A DNA stretch of 64,000 bases from Eutypella sp. D-1 (GCA_023313575.1 JAJTTP010000004.1:2852001-2916000); one strand, 5' to 3'; positions 23,157 to 35,582 are shown, counted from the first letter of the stretch. Translations and numbers: made by a program. The notes: generated from the letters alone by a model not told the origin.

Positions 23157-26100
23157 CTACTGAATTAGAGAAGGGTGCAATTCGCCGGTTTTATCACACA
23201 GACAAAGCTATCATAACAACATGGAAACATTAGGGTTTATATTGTGATAGGAGGCCCACGGAATACCCAGATACATTTTCGATCTTGTCTATATTTCTTA
23301 CAGCGAGATCTGGTCGCGACTGAGACTGGTCAAGTGAATAAAAGTAAGAGCGTTCTAATATAATCGTATAGCTACTCCCGCTAGTATCGTGTCCTTCCGT
23401 TATTCTGTACTCGGCCTGCTTTAGACCTGAATCTACCTGTTTATATAATAGATAGCGAGCGGATGAAATCTCCGAGTATCGCACGTGACACAATATTCCT
23501 ACGCACAATGCCCTTAACGTCGTCGTCCAGGAGACGCAATTTCCGTCTCTAACCCTTTACCATAAAAGTCCGTATAGTTTTTCCCTCTCGTCGCATCGTG
23601 TACAGACATTAGTACCCGGGGGTTCGCCTCGGTGTTTACACAGCCTCGCTCTATGCAAGATGGCGATGCCTTAAACCTTTGGGCAGTATATCCACGAATA
23701 GCTCGCACGGCGACCTGTAAATTCCCAAACAACGTCGCGATACACCACCGAGATACAGCTCGAGCAACCTCATTATAGCTAGCCGATAGGCAGAACATTT
23801 ACAAAGCGCATATATACCTACCTACCCCGTGTTCATTCGGGTACATACGCAACCCTGCCTGCGTCGCGCCTACTACAACAACCAACCAAGACGACAGATC
23901 GGTCGACCTTATTATATCTACCCCAAACGAAAGACAAAACATATCCAAATCGATACCTGTGCGCGCGAATCCGCCTGCCTCGCGAGCCGGTAGGCCTCTG
24001 TCTTGCCAAAAAACATTCACCTCTCTGCTTTCGTCCTCCCCTGTATGTTCGGCTGCCAATCCGGCTCGTTGCTTTATAGTCTCGCGCACAAACGACAACA
24101 CGTCCACGCCCTGACCCGATTAACAATGCTGCACCTGTCCAGCACCCGTTTAGCGCAAGGCTTCTGCCTCAGGGCCTCACGTAGCCTCCTTGCTCAGTGT
24201 CTCAGCTCACGTCATCGCTCCACGGAGGTCAAGTCGCCAGTGTTACGATACTTTGTTAACATCAGCAGTCCTCCCCAGAACGTCCATCCTCTACCCCATT
24301 AGAAGCGCCCCTAATAACATCGCAGAGGCAGCCCGGTCTCCTCGACGAATTTAGTACGGAGAAAAACCCCGAACTTACTTCTTGGCGTGCCCCCGGCCCA
24401 AAAAGCGCGCTGACATCCTTGCTACGAGGGATGTGGACAGGCGTAACGGCGAACTATATTGGCAGTGCGATAATATTGTGATATGCCGTATTATCTAATT
24501 TCCGTACTATATGCCCTATGGTAAAGTTCTTGTTGGTACGCAGCCGCATGAATCATCCTGGTTCTCCAAAAGGCTGCCAACCTCCTTTGTGCCGTCTCAT
24601 GGCCTAGACACGCTAGCAAAAGTGACACTGGGATCCTTGGCCAATACAATGCCTAGTCTTCTAGTGGCTAATCTCCTGATATCCGCTGCTGACGTAGCAG
24701 GGCAGCTGTAAGTGGCATAAGGGCGTGGGGCAACCGAGGTGTCGGGGTGAAGAGCCAATGCCCGTTGTTTATTTCAAGGCCGCAGGTAGTAGTTTACTTT
24801 CGGTGAATTCTGCATATTCGCTCCTAGCCAGTTGGTTACAATTAGGCAGCCACCCTGAAACTGAGACTGGTGCTAAGGCCAAAAACAGGCGCGTCGTAGG
24901 CATTGGCCGCACAGGATTCCAGGTAGCATATGATTACATGTATACAGGCTGTCGTATGAAAGTCCTTGTCTAAAGTGCAGCTGTCTGTGGCAACCGTCCC
25001 TAGCTGTCTTTGGTAGCCAAGCATCAGGTAAATGGGGACCCGCCCGCCTATTATCCTATGTTTGTCAGACACGGCGCTCATGCACCGTCCTTGGCATAAG
25101 CATCCCCTTTGCCACCCTCCTCCATATTTCCTTGTGGGCAGCAGCTATATTCGGCAAGGTCGAAGTTCGGCGCTGCAGTTGCAGCGCGTTTTCCTTGAAG
25201 TCATAAGCCAGCAAGCCCCCCTGCTTGGTCGTGTTATCTTACGCAACTCACCGGGGTAAGTTCACGGTCTTCCGGTGCTTGTAGCAAATCGCGGAGGACC
25301 CATGCTGCTGTGGTTGCCACCGATGTTACAATCGTGCTTCAAGCCCAGATACTAGAAGAAGGCCTTTATTAGACGTTAGTTGGTCTAAGGAGAGTAGATA
25401 GCTACGAACATTGGCGGCGCCATGTCCAGCGGGGACCATCCGCATGTGTATTCCTACCCTTTTTATTTGGCAACCAAGTTCAGTCATTAGTTTGGGTAGA
25501 TGCAGTATATTCGACTGCCACTTCGATCCCACGCTGAGAGCATAGCCAAGCGCCTCTGGTGCCCCTTAAATTTTCGTTGCTACTGTATATACAGACATAA
25601 GATTCATTCATTGGAGGAGAAGGCTTTAGGTGTGTCGAGGAGCTGCTGGACAGTCGGGGATCCTACAGAACTGCGTAAGGGCATTGCTGGGCAGGACTGT
25701 GCGCCAACATCATCTCGTTAGACTGGGCGCTTACTGGTCTGACACGCTAGGCACCTAGTTCGCGGTTTACACTCAAGAGCCAGAAATTGCTACACTGCAG
25801 TGACAGACATACCATAAACAAGGATAAGGGATTGGGGTAGCAGGGGCGGGGCAAGAGCGAGAACCTTTTCGAAGGCTAACTTGCAGAGGGAAATTTCCCT
25901 AATTTGTATTTGCTGCCGGAACTTGAGGGTCTCCATTAATCTTTCTGTACGCTATGCTTTACAGACTTGGGTACTGACTGGATTAAAGGCGGCGGAAGTG
26001 TGCATTTGAAAGACAGACACCTTCAAAGATTTGATAATATGGTTGCGAGAAATGCTATTCTTTATGTGTAATATTATCTTAGACGTGCCCGAAAGCTGGG

Positions 26101-27388
26101 TGTCAGGGATTACGATGACTCTGTCCGCTAACAGCTCCGGGAAAGGACGGTATTGCAGCTGAGACGCGAATAGCGAAAGGATCCAGCTGCTTGCATCGTC
26201 TCTTTGTTTACATTTGGGCAATTACATATTACGAATCCGATCAGTGGATAAGCCGTTATCTGTGTGACATGGTAATGCCTCGGGAAATAATACCAGATAT
26301 AGATGATTGGGTCAAGAAGTGAAAAGTCCCGTTAACAGGCCCGAAGCTATACCAGTAAAACAAGCATAGCATTTAGCTTTCGCTTGTAAGGCCTTTTAAA
26401 ATAATGTTATAGCGATCCAGAGACTGCAATAGTTTGACATTCTTTCTTGTATTATCGACGGCATTTTTGGCTGCATTCAATTTTTAGCCCGCACCGTTTA
26501 AGCGGTTAGCAACTTGTTTCAAAGCATTAGAACATAGCCTTTGGGATTACCGAAAAGAGGTAACCCGATTCGTAATTAGCCAGTCTTTAATTGGCTCCAA
26601 AGTCGAACGGATCTTTAACCGTTAAGGGAATGATCGACAAACGGCCGCCATCTTTCTTAAAATGTACCGACGCGGATTTGCACAAGTTTACCCCTGCAAT
26701 ATTAATTTGAAAGGGAATGTCCGGCGGCATTTTATACCGCTGGTAGCTATTAACTCGCGTGGCTGGTTCCGTCTGGTGTTTGGGTAAAGTTTTGTTGAGA
26801 TAAAAGTAAATCCGAAAGATCGGGAGACCAAAAGATAAGAGATAAAGACGGTGGAGGTTAAATTAAGGTTTACGCTTGGTGGCAGAATCCATTACCGCTT
26901 TTATTTATGGGACTAGCATGTTACTGAATGCGCGGCTTTGGCAGCCGGCAGATGGGCGTTCTGTTAGATACCAGGGTGGCAATAGTGGGGTGGATAACCG
27001 TACATCTGGTATTAGGTGGTCTGTGCCTAGAAGGTATACATACACCACTCCTGACCAGGTAATTTCCTGATCAGAGAAGAACAATACAACAACATCAAGT
27101 CGTTCAATACATGCGCGTGTCTGACACTTGTGGCGGACCCCATATTATCTAACAACAATTTAACGAGAGGAACTTCAAATTCTTGTTTCGCTACTTGCGA
27201 CCTTTCTGGCAATGTTTTGACAAAACGCATAACTTAAGCTTCGTAATCGCATTTTATACCGCGATAAAAATCTTGCTAAAATAAGACCAAACTTATGCCA
27301 TGATAAATCGAAGTGGTAAGCTTGCTTTTTACGCAATAGTTGGCTTAACAAGGTTTCGTTATTCTGACCCAAAGACATCACAGCAAGC
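23157..27388. other. Gene-poor tract, moderately GC-rich islands
   Basis: Islands around 23500-24300 and 24500-25750 have better codon-like composition but no recognisable domain or consistent splicing. At 24126 an ATG in good fungal context opens a frame whose first 35 residues are Arg/Ser/Leu-rich with no acidic residues, like a mitochondrial presequence; it then degenerates. The remainder (25750-27388) is AT-rich and stop-dense. Confidence 0.35.
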
Positions 27389-28472
27389 ATGGTCCCAAAA
27401 TCTTATGAAACAAATGACATGACGTACGAGTTTACCGACAAAACCTTCAGAAAAACGTCACGGCTTCCCTTTAATGATCCATACCCTGATGGTACCCCAT
27501 TTATATGGTTCAGACCATGGTAAGTTATTAGCGTATTTTCTTCAGCGGACATAGAAATGAGCAACACTTTCATCACGGCGTTACACGATACTGATCAACG
27601 GTTATCATTATAGGAATCATGAACGAATTACTAATGAAGCCAAGGCTTTAAAGCTAGTCTCTCAGCTAACGACAATTCCTGTGCCGAAACTGCTTGAGTA
27701 TGGAGAATATCCGGATGGCCGGCAATATTTGGTTACGGAGTTCATCGAGGGCGTTCCTCTTGACGATTTTCCACGTCCTTGCTCGAAGCCGATGGGACAA
27801 AAGCATACAGATGGTGTGTCATGCGAGACATGTTTGGACCAGGCTTACTCGAATGCTACCGAATTTATCGAAGGCACAGTTTTGCCTCAGCTCGCAAAAT
27901 TGAAGTCTCAAACCAGGGGTATTGACGGTTTCGTTATGCCACCCTCTTGGCTAAGCCCTGTTCAGCCTCCGTGGAAAGGCAAAAGGCATTGGATGACTCT
28001 TTCGCTACAGAATCCTGACTACGTTTTCCAACATGGCGACATCGCAGCCCACAACCTCTTGATGGATTCACACACACTTCGACCTAAGGTTTTGCTTGAT
28101 TGGGAATACGCTGGCTATTTTCCAGTTGGGATGGAGAGATGGCCTGGGACGTTAGATTCAGAAGCCTACCGTAGGCGTTGTGACCAACCAGCCCATGCGA
28201 TAGCAAAGTTCCTGCCTATAGACTACCTGGAGTGTTATGACAGTTGGAGCAACAAGACCGAATTAGACAGGTTGATTGAATCTGGGGAGCTTCCGCATCC
28301 AGATCAACTGAGGCACGTTCACAGTCAAATAATTGAATGCGATAGATCCAACAAAGGACCCACCACACCAGTGGTTGATAGGTCTGAAAGTATATCGGGT
28401 TCGGCACGACAAGGGCGGTACGGGACGCAGTTGGGACCTTTGGGCACCAACGCGTCGACGGATATAGATTAG
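27389..28472 (+). CDS. APH-like phosphotransferase/kinase, 329 residues, two exons
   Basis: Exon 1 (27389-27519) opens with an ATG; a 94-bp GTAAGT...TATAG intron (27520-27613) leads in matching phase to exon 2 (27614-28472). The spliced length is an exact multiple of three. The protein matches the fungal aminoglycoside-phosphotransferase-like family: HERITNEAKALKLV and IPVPKLLEYG (N-lobe), YLVTEFIEGVPL (hinge), the catalytic loop HGDIAAHNLLMD (Asp and Asn near 184-190) and the metal-binding LLDWEYAGYFPV (about 205). Such proteins phosphorylate small molecules; the substrate cannot be told. The N-lobe before the HER segment is short compared with the usual family, so the ATP-binding part may be trimmed or an upstream exon missed. 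It sits alone in AT-rich DNA. Confidence 0.85.
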
Positions 28473-28890
28473 GATGGAAGGGAATGCGCGTACGCCGCAA
28501 ACCAATGAAAGAACTAGGATAATTGAGCCTTAGTGGATATAAATTTGAACCCGGAAGCCCCTAACGGAGAAAGGCGGGAGGGTAAGGCACTCCTTAGAAG
28601 ATTATTCCCTAAGTCAATACAAGAGCTATTGCGGACCCTAAGTCTTACATTAAGGGATTGATAATACGCGAGTCAAAGCCGTATTATTCAAACTAGCACT
28701 TATCGTACCCCTTTGTATCTGAGTCATGAATCGCAGAAGATAATAGTGAATGAATGGAAAAAGTGGAAACGACTGTGAATAGTGACGAACGCTTCTGCAT
28801 TCTGATGACTCTCTGGGGATGATTAAGAACGAATGTGAAAAGTGCAAATGAGTTCCAACCCTAACTATTCGTTTTCCAAAAACCGTTTAA
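28473..28890. other. Intergenic, nothing recognised
   Basis: No open frame, RNA gene or repeat is supported here. Confidence 0.5.
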
Positions 28891-28992
28891 CTAAAACTTA
28901 TGCCCGCATTTCAAGCACTGCGTCGTAGATACAGAGACTGTCGCTTTACAAGCCTCGTTTGGGCACGTCTTGGTTTTAGCCTCTTCCGGCAT
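28891..28992 (-). CDS. Tiny zinc-ribbon-like ORF, 33 residues
   Basis: An ATG-to-TAG frame on the minus strand encodes 33 residues. Two cysteine pairs, CPNEAC (C-x4-C) and CLKC (C-x2-C), are spaced by about ten residues and followed by GHKF at the C-terminus. This is the pattern of a minimal zinc ribbon. The strict Cys spacing inside AT-rich DNA argues against chance, but it could be the last exon of a longer gene whose other exons I cannot find. Confidence 0.45.
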   Translation of the reverse strand: MPEEAKTKTCPNEACKATVSVSTTQCLKCGHKF

Positions 28993-29539
28993 CGTGGGAA
29001 ATCTCTTAAATATCTTAGGGTTAATGTCCGGAGATGTGAGGAGCGTCAAAACTTACTGTAAATGATGCTTGTTGAAGCTTTGCGACTGAAATGTGATGGA
29101 AGGTGCTGGTTCGTATATGATCTTGGTTGGACTAGTAGCCTTTTGATTCAGGACGAGAGCTTGCAAACGAGGCGATTTTGCTTGTTATTTATTCATTTGC
29201 ATGGACTGCTTACAAGCAAAATGCGCGTCTACGGAAGCCCGCACACCATCCTCAAGCCATCTAGCCAGTCAGAACCGTTCTTACGATATATTATTGGGTT
29301 ACTGCATGAGATGAAATGCCTGCTTGCGTAATAGCATTCGCCCTTTCGAACAAACTTGGACCTTGCTGCTAACCGCATAAATCACATTTATTTGCTGCAT
29401 ACGGCTGTTTTTAAGCACACTTTGCAGTGTGTTAAGCACCAATAGTAGTCGCATATTGAAGACAGGCAGGAGGATGATGGTACAGTCAAATTATGTTGAG
29501 TCCGGCAGTTTCAAACCCCAGATCCCACGACCATTATTG

Positions 29540-29768
29540 GCAATAAAAGGCGCCATCCCGGTGTGAAGGGTATGGTAGCAACGAAGAATGCATCTCGATC
29601 CTGACACCCCTTATGAGGTCGTATATTATACCTCAAACCCGGCCTGGTTTAATCGGGGGATTGCCGATTAAGAAGGAACAACCTCGTGTTGATTCCTCGC
29701 GGAGCTATGTACACCAAAAGCATATATGCCGCCTTGGTGACATTTTTATCAAAGCCCATAAGGGTAAT
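29540..29768 (+). repeat. Repeat unit alpha, copy 1 (copy 2 at 45669-45893)
   Basis: About 230 bp are shared with 45669-45893 in the same orientation (both include GGTATGGTAGCAACGAAGAA). By eye, most differences are C/T or G/A. Copy 1 directly abuts repeat unit beta copy A. The parent element or gene is unidentified. Confidence 0.85.
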
Positions 29769-30835
29769 GCCTACGAGGCGCAGAATATGACACTGACGCT
29801 TTGTTCCGGAATGTTCATTCGATTTCCAACACTGGTACTCCTCGTTACGTTTATGGGAGACCACTGTATTTTATCTTAGTGAACTATTCGACCTCGCCAG
29901 AAAATATAACCTACGTCAGGTTTTTTGTTAGCCAAGAGATGACGCGAAGTGGCAAAAGAATCAAGCAGAATTCATAATAAGGAGGTTGGGGAACAAGACT
30001 GTCATCTTTCAGAGCGCTGAAAGCGGCTGGTTCCATGGGTGTACCATGCTGAAGGTGCATCTCGATCGAGTACAGCTTGTGAGATACGCACTGTGCCCTT
30101 TTTCGTTCCAGAAGGAAATACCAGTGGCATTGCAATGGGGGTGAGTCACCTGCATCAATATGTCAGGCTCTCGAGAGATGCAAGGAGTAGCCAAGGAAGC
30201 TGCGTAGCTGATGTTACGTATTATAAACAAGATGATCCAATACTATCCGTAACTCGCAATCAAGATTGCACCTTTAGGCCAAGTCTTATTGTACCCTAAA
30301 TCTTGCATTGCTCTCTACAGCACCTGGCAACCATAAGTTATGCCATGTAACCAATCCATGTACACTTAGCACCGGCGTTGGTTCCGGAGCAGACGAGGTG
30401 TTTTGTGTGGCGTGTCACCTGGAAGCGCCTATAAACACGAAATCAGCCAGGCCAATAGGCTCCGTTTCCGACTTACCCATCGGATACGAGTATGGGTTAA
30501 TGGAGACAACACACAGAGACGCTGGGATGATGGTTGGCTGCCGACAGCTGATTCCATTGGCTTTGCCAGGGTCTCGGGAGCATCCAGAACACAAATCAAG
30601 TAGACCAGAATATGGGACCGGGGCCCAACCAAGTTTAGGTTTTCGTCCGGAGTAATACGCTGCCCATGATCCAGGCCTCGCCTTCTGCAAAAAGCAAGCA
30701 GCTGAACCAATGGCTTAAAGGTAAAGGCGGCACGAGCTACAGCATCCTGGCAAGATTTCATTTTATCTCTTCAATGCCACCTTGCAACTACCACCCCAGT
30801 GTTCGCTTTGCTTTCTAGGATGCCTGTAATGTTCA
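29769..30835 (-). repeat. Repeat unit beta, copy A
   Basis: This copy is in reverse orientation relative to copies B (41448-42067) and C (52722-53590). Recognition blocks include AGGCGAGGCCTGGATC, GACAGCCAAC and GGTTACATGGCATA. In copies A and C one reading frame is conserved across the block (see 29911-30135 minus and 53255-53428 plus), with the shared peptide SALKDDSLVPQPPYYE. No known domain or terminal repeats are recognised. Confidence 0.85.
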
Positions 30836-31357
30836 AGATCCGGTTAACATCCCCGAGCGGCTTCCCTTTGAGGTTTCCAGGGAGGGAAGACCTCAAGGCC
30901 CTTTGAAGGCCAAAGAAAATCAATTAGTATTCTTCTCACAAGCCCTCTGACCAGCCCTTGTTACAGTACTCGACCGGCTTAATAGGAGCTTGATTCTGCC
31001 TCGAGATAATATCGCGCGTCCAAGGTCAAGTTTAGTGCGTAAAAACTATAATGGCGGCGTCCCTTCTTCACAGGCATACGTAATTTCTAGATTTGTTATA
31101 AAGGCCTGGCTTGATAAATGGATAGATCAATGGTATACACCCTGGTGTTACTGAAATTCTGATTCGTAAGCCACGTTCTTTGTTGGTGATGCTTAAAAAG
31201 GATGGAACGAACTGCTGCTAGAATACAATTCAACGATTGTAGGAAGGCCACAGCAACAGGCAGTAGGCAGCGGCAACCCCACAGAGAAGGGTTTCTGGAT
31301 TCAACATGCCATTGTAACAAGGGCTAGTATCTAGGGCTTGGATATGGATCAGAATAA

Positions 31358-31420
31358 CTAATAATTCTTCTTTGGTCTCGAGGGCCCTAGGTCTTCTCCT
31401 CTCGATCAATCTGGTGGGAG
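31358..31420 (+). repeat. Short repeat shared with 35585-35645
   Basis: Both loci share ACTAATAATT, then GGTCTCGAGGGCC, followed by a CT-rich stretch. At 35585 the block begins immediately downstream of a solo LTR and its target duplication. It is therefore flanking genomic repeat rather than LTR sequence. Confidence 0.6.
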
Positions 31421-31442
31421 ATCTAGGTCCTATATATATACA

Positions 31443-31668
31443 ACCGGTCCAAGCAGACAGCAAGGTCATACGGCTACGTACTTCCGAGATGCGGGCCTTT
31501 CAAGCTACGATATTCTCCATCACGAATGCGACTCCGATTGTAGTTGTGACGAACGTGTGTTTAGTTTCCAAACCGACAGGATTTACCTCGGTCATTCTAA
31601 ACAAGTGAACAGCCTCCTTAAGCGCGCTACGAATGTGCGCGGGTGATACCCCGCCGCCCGCCACCCAC
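31443..31668 (+). pseudogene. Duplicated N-terminal fragment of the SNF2 gene
   Basis: This segment aligns with 11803-12028 inside the SNF2 gene, corresponding to its Cys-cluster region (CDSDCSC preserved). In the part I compared base by base (about 185 bp), nearly all differences are G-to-A or C-to-T in the copy. One turns an Arg CGA codon into TGA. It has no start codon or translocase domain and is a dead gene scrap. Confidence 0.92.
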
Positions 31669-31789
31669 CTCATGAGCAGACTTAACCCTTAACTTTAGCA
31701 TAAAACACGTCTTTTGTTTCTTTACTAGGTACATACTGCCGCATATCCTCAACGTTAGCAAACCGCTCTTTACAGGCGGTGTCCCAAAT

Positions 31790-32767
31790 TCAATCATGGG
31801 TCTCCTGGCTACTGTCTGATGCAGGTTCTAAGCAAGACTCGCCCATGAGCCAAGATACAAGCAATTTTGCCCAAGGACGAATCTTCTTCTTGTCCCCTTC
31901 AAGAGTGAAGATCTCTGACTGTGCAACAGTGAGGGGGGCCTCTTGGTTATGCAGGTTACAAACTTGCGTGATCCTGCACTTTTTGCCTGACATTGACCAA
32001 ACAGTGACCTTAGATTGCGTAAGTAAAATGCGAAAAAGTTAGGAGCTTCAAATATAGACGTGTGGGGGCATAAGGACTCACAGAAATCTTCCGAGTAAAG
32101 CCAGATTCCTTTAATTCCTTCTCGATCCAGGAACATGCGACGAAAAGTTCACTAAAAGCCACAGTGCCATCCTGGAAGTCGTCTGCGACTGCGTTGAAAC
32201 ATCTAAGATCTAGAGTATCGGAGTTACGGGGACGTAGGTGAAAGAAGTTTAGAAAGGACAAGTGATACACTTGGGACTTCCTAGTTTCATATAAGTATAT
32301 ACACATGCCAGTCTATCGTGATAGATCACTTACTGCTGGATACACCACGGGCTATATTCTACTGCAACTTTGCCAGGGTGATCCTCTCGGGGGATTGACT
32401 CGAGTAGAGTCAGGGTTGCTACCCCCACCATACGTGCAATGTGGAAATTGGTATTTAACCCGAAGCCGTCGATAGCTTTGAAGTACTTGGATGCATCTTC
32501 TGGCTTGAGGGTCATGTCGCGAAAAGGTTTCGGTTTAAGAGCATGGAAACGTCCATTGCTAGTTGCTCCGGTCTTGATGTCGATGTGGCCACGCTTGAAC
32601 CCAAGCCGATACAGATCCTCGCCATTGAGATGCTTATCCTTGTGTTCATCATTCTGTAAATATTTCTTGGAATTGATAATGACACTTTGAGCAATTCTGT
32701 ATGTTAGACTGGAGTCACTGGACGAAGCCTTGACTGGTTTCGAGTTCTTGGTTTGAGTTTGAGCCAT
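31790..32767 (-). CDS. Unrecognised protein, 283 residues, three exons
   Basis: Exon 1 (32334-32767), exon 2 (32082-32280) and exon 3 (31790-32008) join through two introns: 53 bp (32281-32333, GTAAGTG...CTAG) and 73 bp (32009-32081, GTGAGTC...TAAG). Phases agree at both joins and the total is an exact multiple of three. The protein starts MAQTQTKNSKPVKASSSD and is soluble and charged, with no signal peptide. Peptides such as YLQNDEHKDKHLNGEDLYRL and a WIEKEL helix look natural. I do not recognise the family. A GTAGGTAGGTAGGTA run lies about 110 bp upstream of the start. The preserved splicing in a decayed neighbourhood suggests a live gene. Confidence 0.7.
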
Positions 32768-33094
32768 TGTAAAGGATGAGGTTGTAGGCTGTATGACAGA
32801 ATTGTGGGAGATGTTGAGATTTTGATGTGCAAAAAGAGATGCGAATGAGTTGTGAGGAAAGTGGTGGAAAGTAGGTAGGTAGGTACTTGAGGTGATATCG
32901 TTAGGTTATATAAGTAAATACACGGAGATTTGCCAGTCAATTGATTGCGTTACCTAAGGCAATTTAGGCGCTTGGACCAATATAAGGAGTCTCCGCATTT
33001 TAATACACGTTGATCTAACTAAGCACTAAGTTACATACATGGTGCATGGGTACGAGTCACCCCCTACAGGTCGCCAGGATCATAGCTACTACAA

Positions 33095-33300
33095 GGTTGA
33101 GTAAGCCGTAGTCTTCACCGAAATAGAAGCCTTCTGTATCTTTAAGCGCAGTGTTTGCGAAGCCTCGGTGAATTTCATATCGTAAGGCCTACCAGAGCTC
33201 CTGCCTTGCCACGATGGTCCTTGGCAACCTATGCCAGCCTGCCTAACATAAGAGTTGATGTTCGTCTTAAAACTTCACTACACCCCTTTTCTGTGATGTG
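33095..33300 (+). repeat. Repeat unit gamma, copy 1 (copy 2 at 53627-53815)
   Basis: About 200 bp are shared in the same orientation with 53627-53815, including GAAGCCTTCTGTATCTTTAA and TTTGCGAAGCCTCGGTGAAT. The differences are rich in C/T and G/A. Copy 2 follows repeat beta copy C closely. Confidence 0.85.
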
Positions 33301-33548
33301 AAGAGATAATAGACAATAAGCAGATTAGCAGGCTGGCATAATCTTGACTAAGTCGACCAATATGCAGCCAGCGTACAAGTCACACAAATATGGAGACAGT
33401 TTTTGGATCGGATTACCCGGTGAGTTGGTGCGATATGTATTAGCAATGTTCTCGGTGCAATGTCTCAAGCCTTTCAACTCCTTTATTCCATTGACCAACG
33501 ATAATCTCAGGTGGTGAGCCATTTGCTTCATACTCCCCCCCTTTCCAG

Positions 33549-34877
33549 AAAAGTCAAATCCCTCTATTGCCAGTGGACCCTACCTTACACGACATGGCCC
33601 TTGAGCACGATAAAATCGAGTTGATTAAGCATCGTCGAAAAGGCTTTCGATTTGAACTGCTCGTAAAACGAGTTGGCCTACTAACAGAACCTACCTGGGA
33701 AAGTGAAGAGACCATCCAACGGCGAGCACCTAAGGTCCTTTACGAATATTATGGCAAATTGGGTGGTCGCGACAAATTTCTGCTCGATTCATACCGAGGA
33801 AAGCACCTCCTGAAGTATTACGTGTTCCGAATCCTCACTCGTTACGAACATCTGGACATGTGCGTAGTCCAATGGGTTGGCTACCCAGATACTCATCCAC
33901 ATACTACCCGCGAGCCGATGACCAAGATAAAGAAGATTGCCCCTAGCCAGTGGGAGGAATACAAAGCTCTGCCTCCGGAACGGCGGCGCCGCATGGCATA
34001 TAAGACCCCTAGGGGAAAATCATGCACTTGTCCACCTACCGTCCACCTAAGGCGAGGAGACAAGAGACGTTCCTCGCGGCATCTATAATCGCTATCGCCG
34101 GCAATACGACGGCCCTGCTGATCAAATGGAAATTGCGCAGCGCGTATATCCTAAAAGCACCCAACCAATCTCTATTCCAGCGCGACAGACGAAAGCTTCA
34201 AGATGAATTATCCGATGTCGCCCAGCCCTGTCAGCAGACCAGGGACATGCATCGCTGCGGGCGTCAACGGTTCTGCACATGGCAGAAACGTCAACCACAT
34301 GCTCATGCGCATACCAATCCCAACGGCCTTCCTGGTCCTGCGTCCTCCTATAGTACCTATTTATCGACTATATTATAGATACGAGCAGAAGCCTTCCAAT
34401 TTCAAGAACGAAAACAACCAGCGCACAAGTTTGTATAAAGGAGGGCATCCAGAGCGACTATTTCCGCGAGAGCCCCAACGAGATCCTTATTACGACGTTG
34501 GCGATCGGCGCCGAGTCCCACAATATATTACTGGCGAACCACTGCGTCCTCATAAACCTATTGTACAGCTTAGTCGGGCAGTACCAGACCCTATGCCCAG
34601 TGTCGCGCGCCAGAGTCGGGTGATGAAACCGGCGCTTGCGCAGCTGTACAGTCCAAGGAATCCGGCTGAGTCACATACGCCCTCACTTTCAAAAAAAACA
34701 ACGCCCTTGCAGATCCTGCACCCGGCATCGACTGGGAGGCTGTTGATAGGTCCTAGCCGCTGGCGAGGAGGGATGGGGTGGCACGGAATAAAAGATCCAC
34801 ACAACACTGGAAAAGAGGCGTTCTGTCCATGTCGTCGCGGACAGGTGGTCAGTCGACCGCGCGATCATGTAGTTTAG
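33549..34877 (+). pseudogene. Tandem chromodomain protein gene, apparently frameshifted
   Basis: A pyrimidine-rich CTTTCCAG acceptor just upstream of the frame suggests a lost or unrecognised 5' exon; the first ATG in frame is at 33591. The frame to 34088 carries two chromo-like segments. The first has GFRFELLVKRVG with PTWESEETIQ; the second has YVFRILTRYEHL with VQWVGYPD and an EP/WEEYK end. The usual aromatic-cage Trp in the first is replaced (VKRVG). Beyond about 34020, coding-like sequence continues by switching frames: a tail with YNRYRRQYDGPADQM in one frame, then a proline-rich stretch 34203-34877 back in the first frame. No good splice sites explain the switches, so indels are likely. 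The intact protein would bind methylated histone tails. Confidence 0.6.
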
Positions 34878-35370
34878 CTGGGACGTTGCGGTAGTTGTGT
34901 AGTAGCTAAGTAAACAAACCGGGTTTTTAGCTAATAGCATCGCCTCGTATTCCTTTTTCCCCAAACCTATTGACTTTTATAACCAGCCTGTTCGTGCCTT
35001 ACTGACCTTATGCCCCCCTCTGTATGGCTCACTATTATTAGCCAGCCACCCAAAGAGAATAAAGATGATAAACACACGAATGCTTGTCCATCACTCGAAA
35101 ATTAAAGACCCTTTAAAGCAGCTCGTAGCCCAAGATGGGGAGCATATTTGATAATCTGCAGATGCCGCACTACCTGTGTTCCTGAAACCAATCAGTGGTA
35201 AAGTTTATCACAAAAAAGCTTTCGCGAAACTCGGTCTTATTAAAAATAACGACTATAATTTTACGTAAGGGGGGGGTTTCAGGTTCACTACTTAAGTCAA
35301 AAAATTACCACTGCTCAGGGTATTCTTTATTAGCTGCGACAAGGTGGGGTTAGGCTTGCATAGTATATCA
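34878..35370. other. AT-rich intergenic
   Basis: Nothing is recognised apart from an eight-G run near 35270. Confidence 0.5.
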
Positions 35371-35375
35371 GATTC

Positions 35376-35577
35376 TGTTAGTTATTAGTGGCCACTGGTA
35401 TGGACCCACATACCAGTAGGAAGTACCTATGTACCTATCTCCCGTTTATATAAGGATACGGGCTTCGCCCGTATCCCTCCCAGATAGAAAGATAGACCTT
35501 AGACCAGAATACAACACCAGTCTCACCCCCTTTCATTCTGTTATTATCTCTTTCCTTTACGTACGTACCTACCAACA
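35376..35577. mobile_element. Solo LTR, 202 bp, with 5-bp target duplication
   Basis: The segment starts TGTTAG and ends CCAACA. Its flanks are GATTC (35371-35375) and GATTC (35578-35582), a perfect 5-bp duplication. It is homologous over its whole length to 39514-39717. It contains a TATA-like TTTATATAAGG (35446-35455) and two perfect hairpins: stem I at 35394-35402/35409-35417 and stem II at 35454-35463/35467-35476. No internal retrotransposon sequence remains, so LTR-LTR recombination removed it. Copia and Gypsy elements both use such ends; the superfamily is not determined. Confidence 0.93.
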
Positions 35578-35582
35578 GATTC

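Noticed and set aside
27389..28472. Antibiotic-resistance aminoglycoside phosphotransferase
   Set aside because: The APH fold is recognisable, but the sequence belongs with the large, functionally diverse fungal APH-like family; resistance cannot be inferred.
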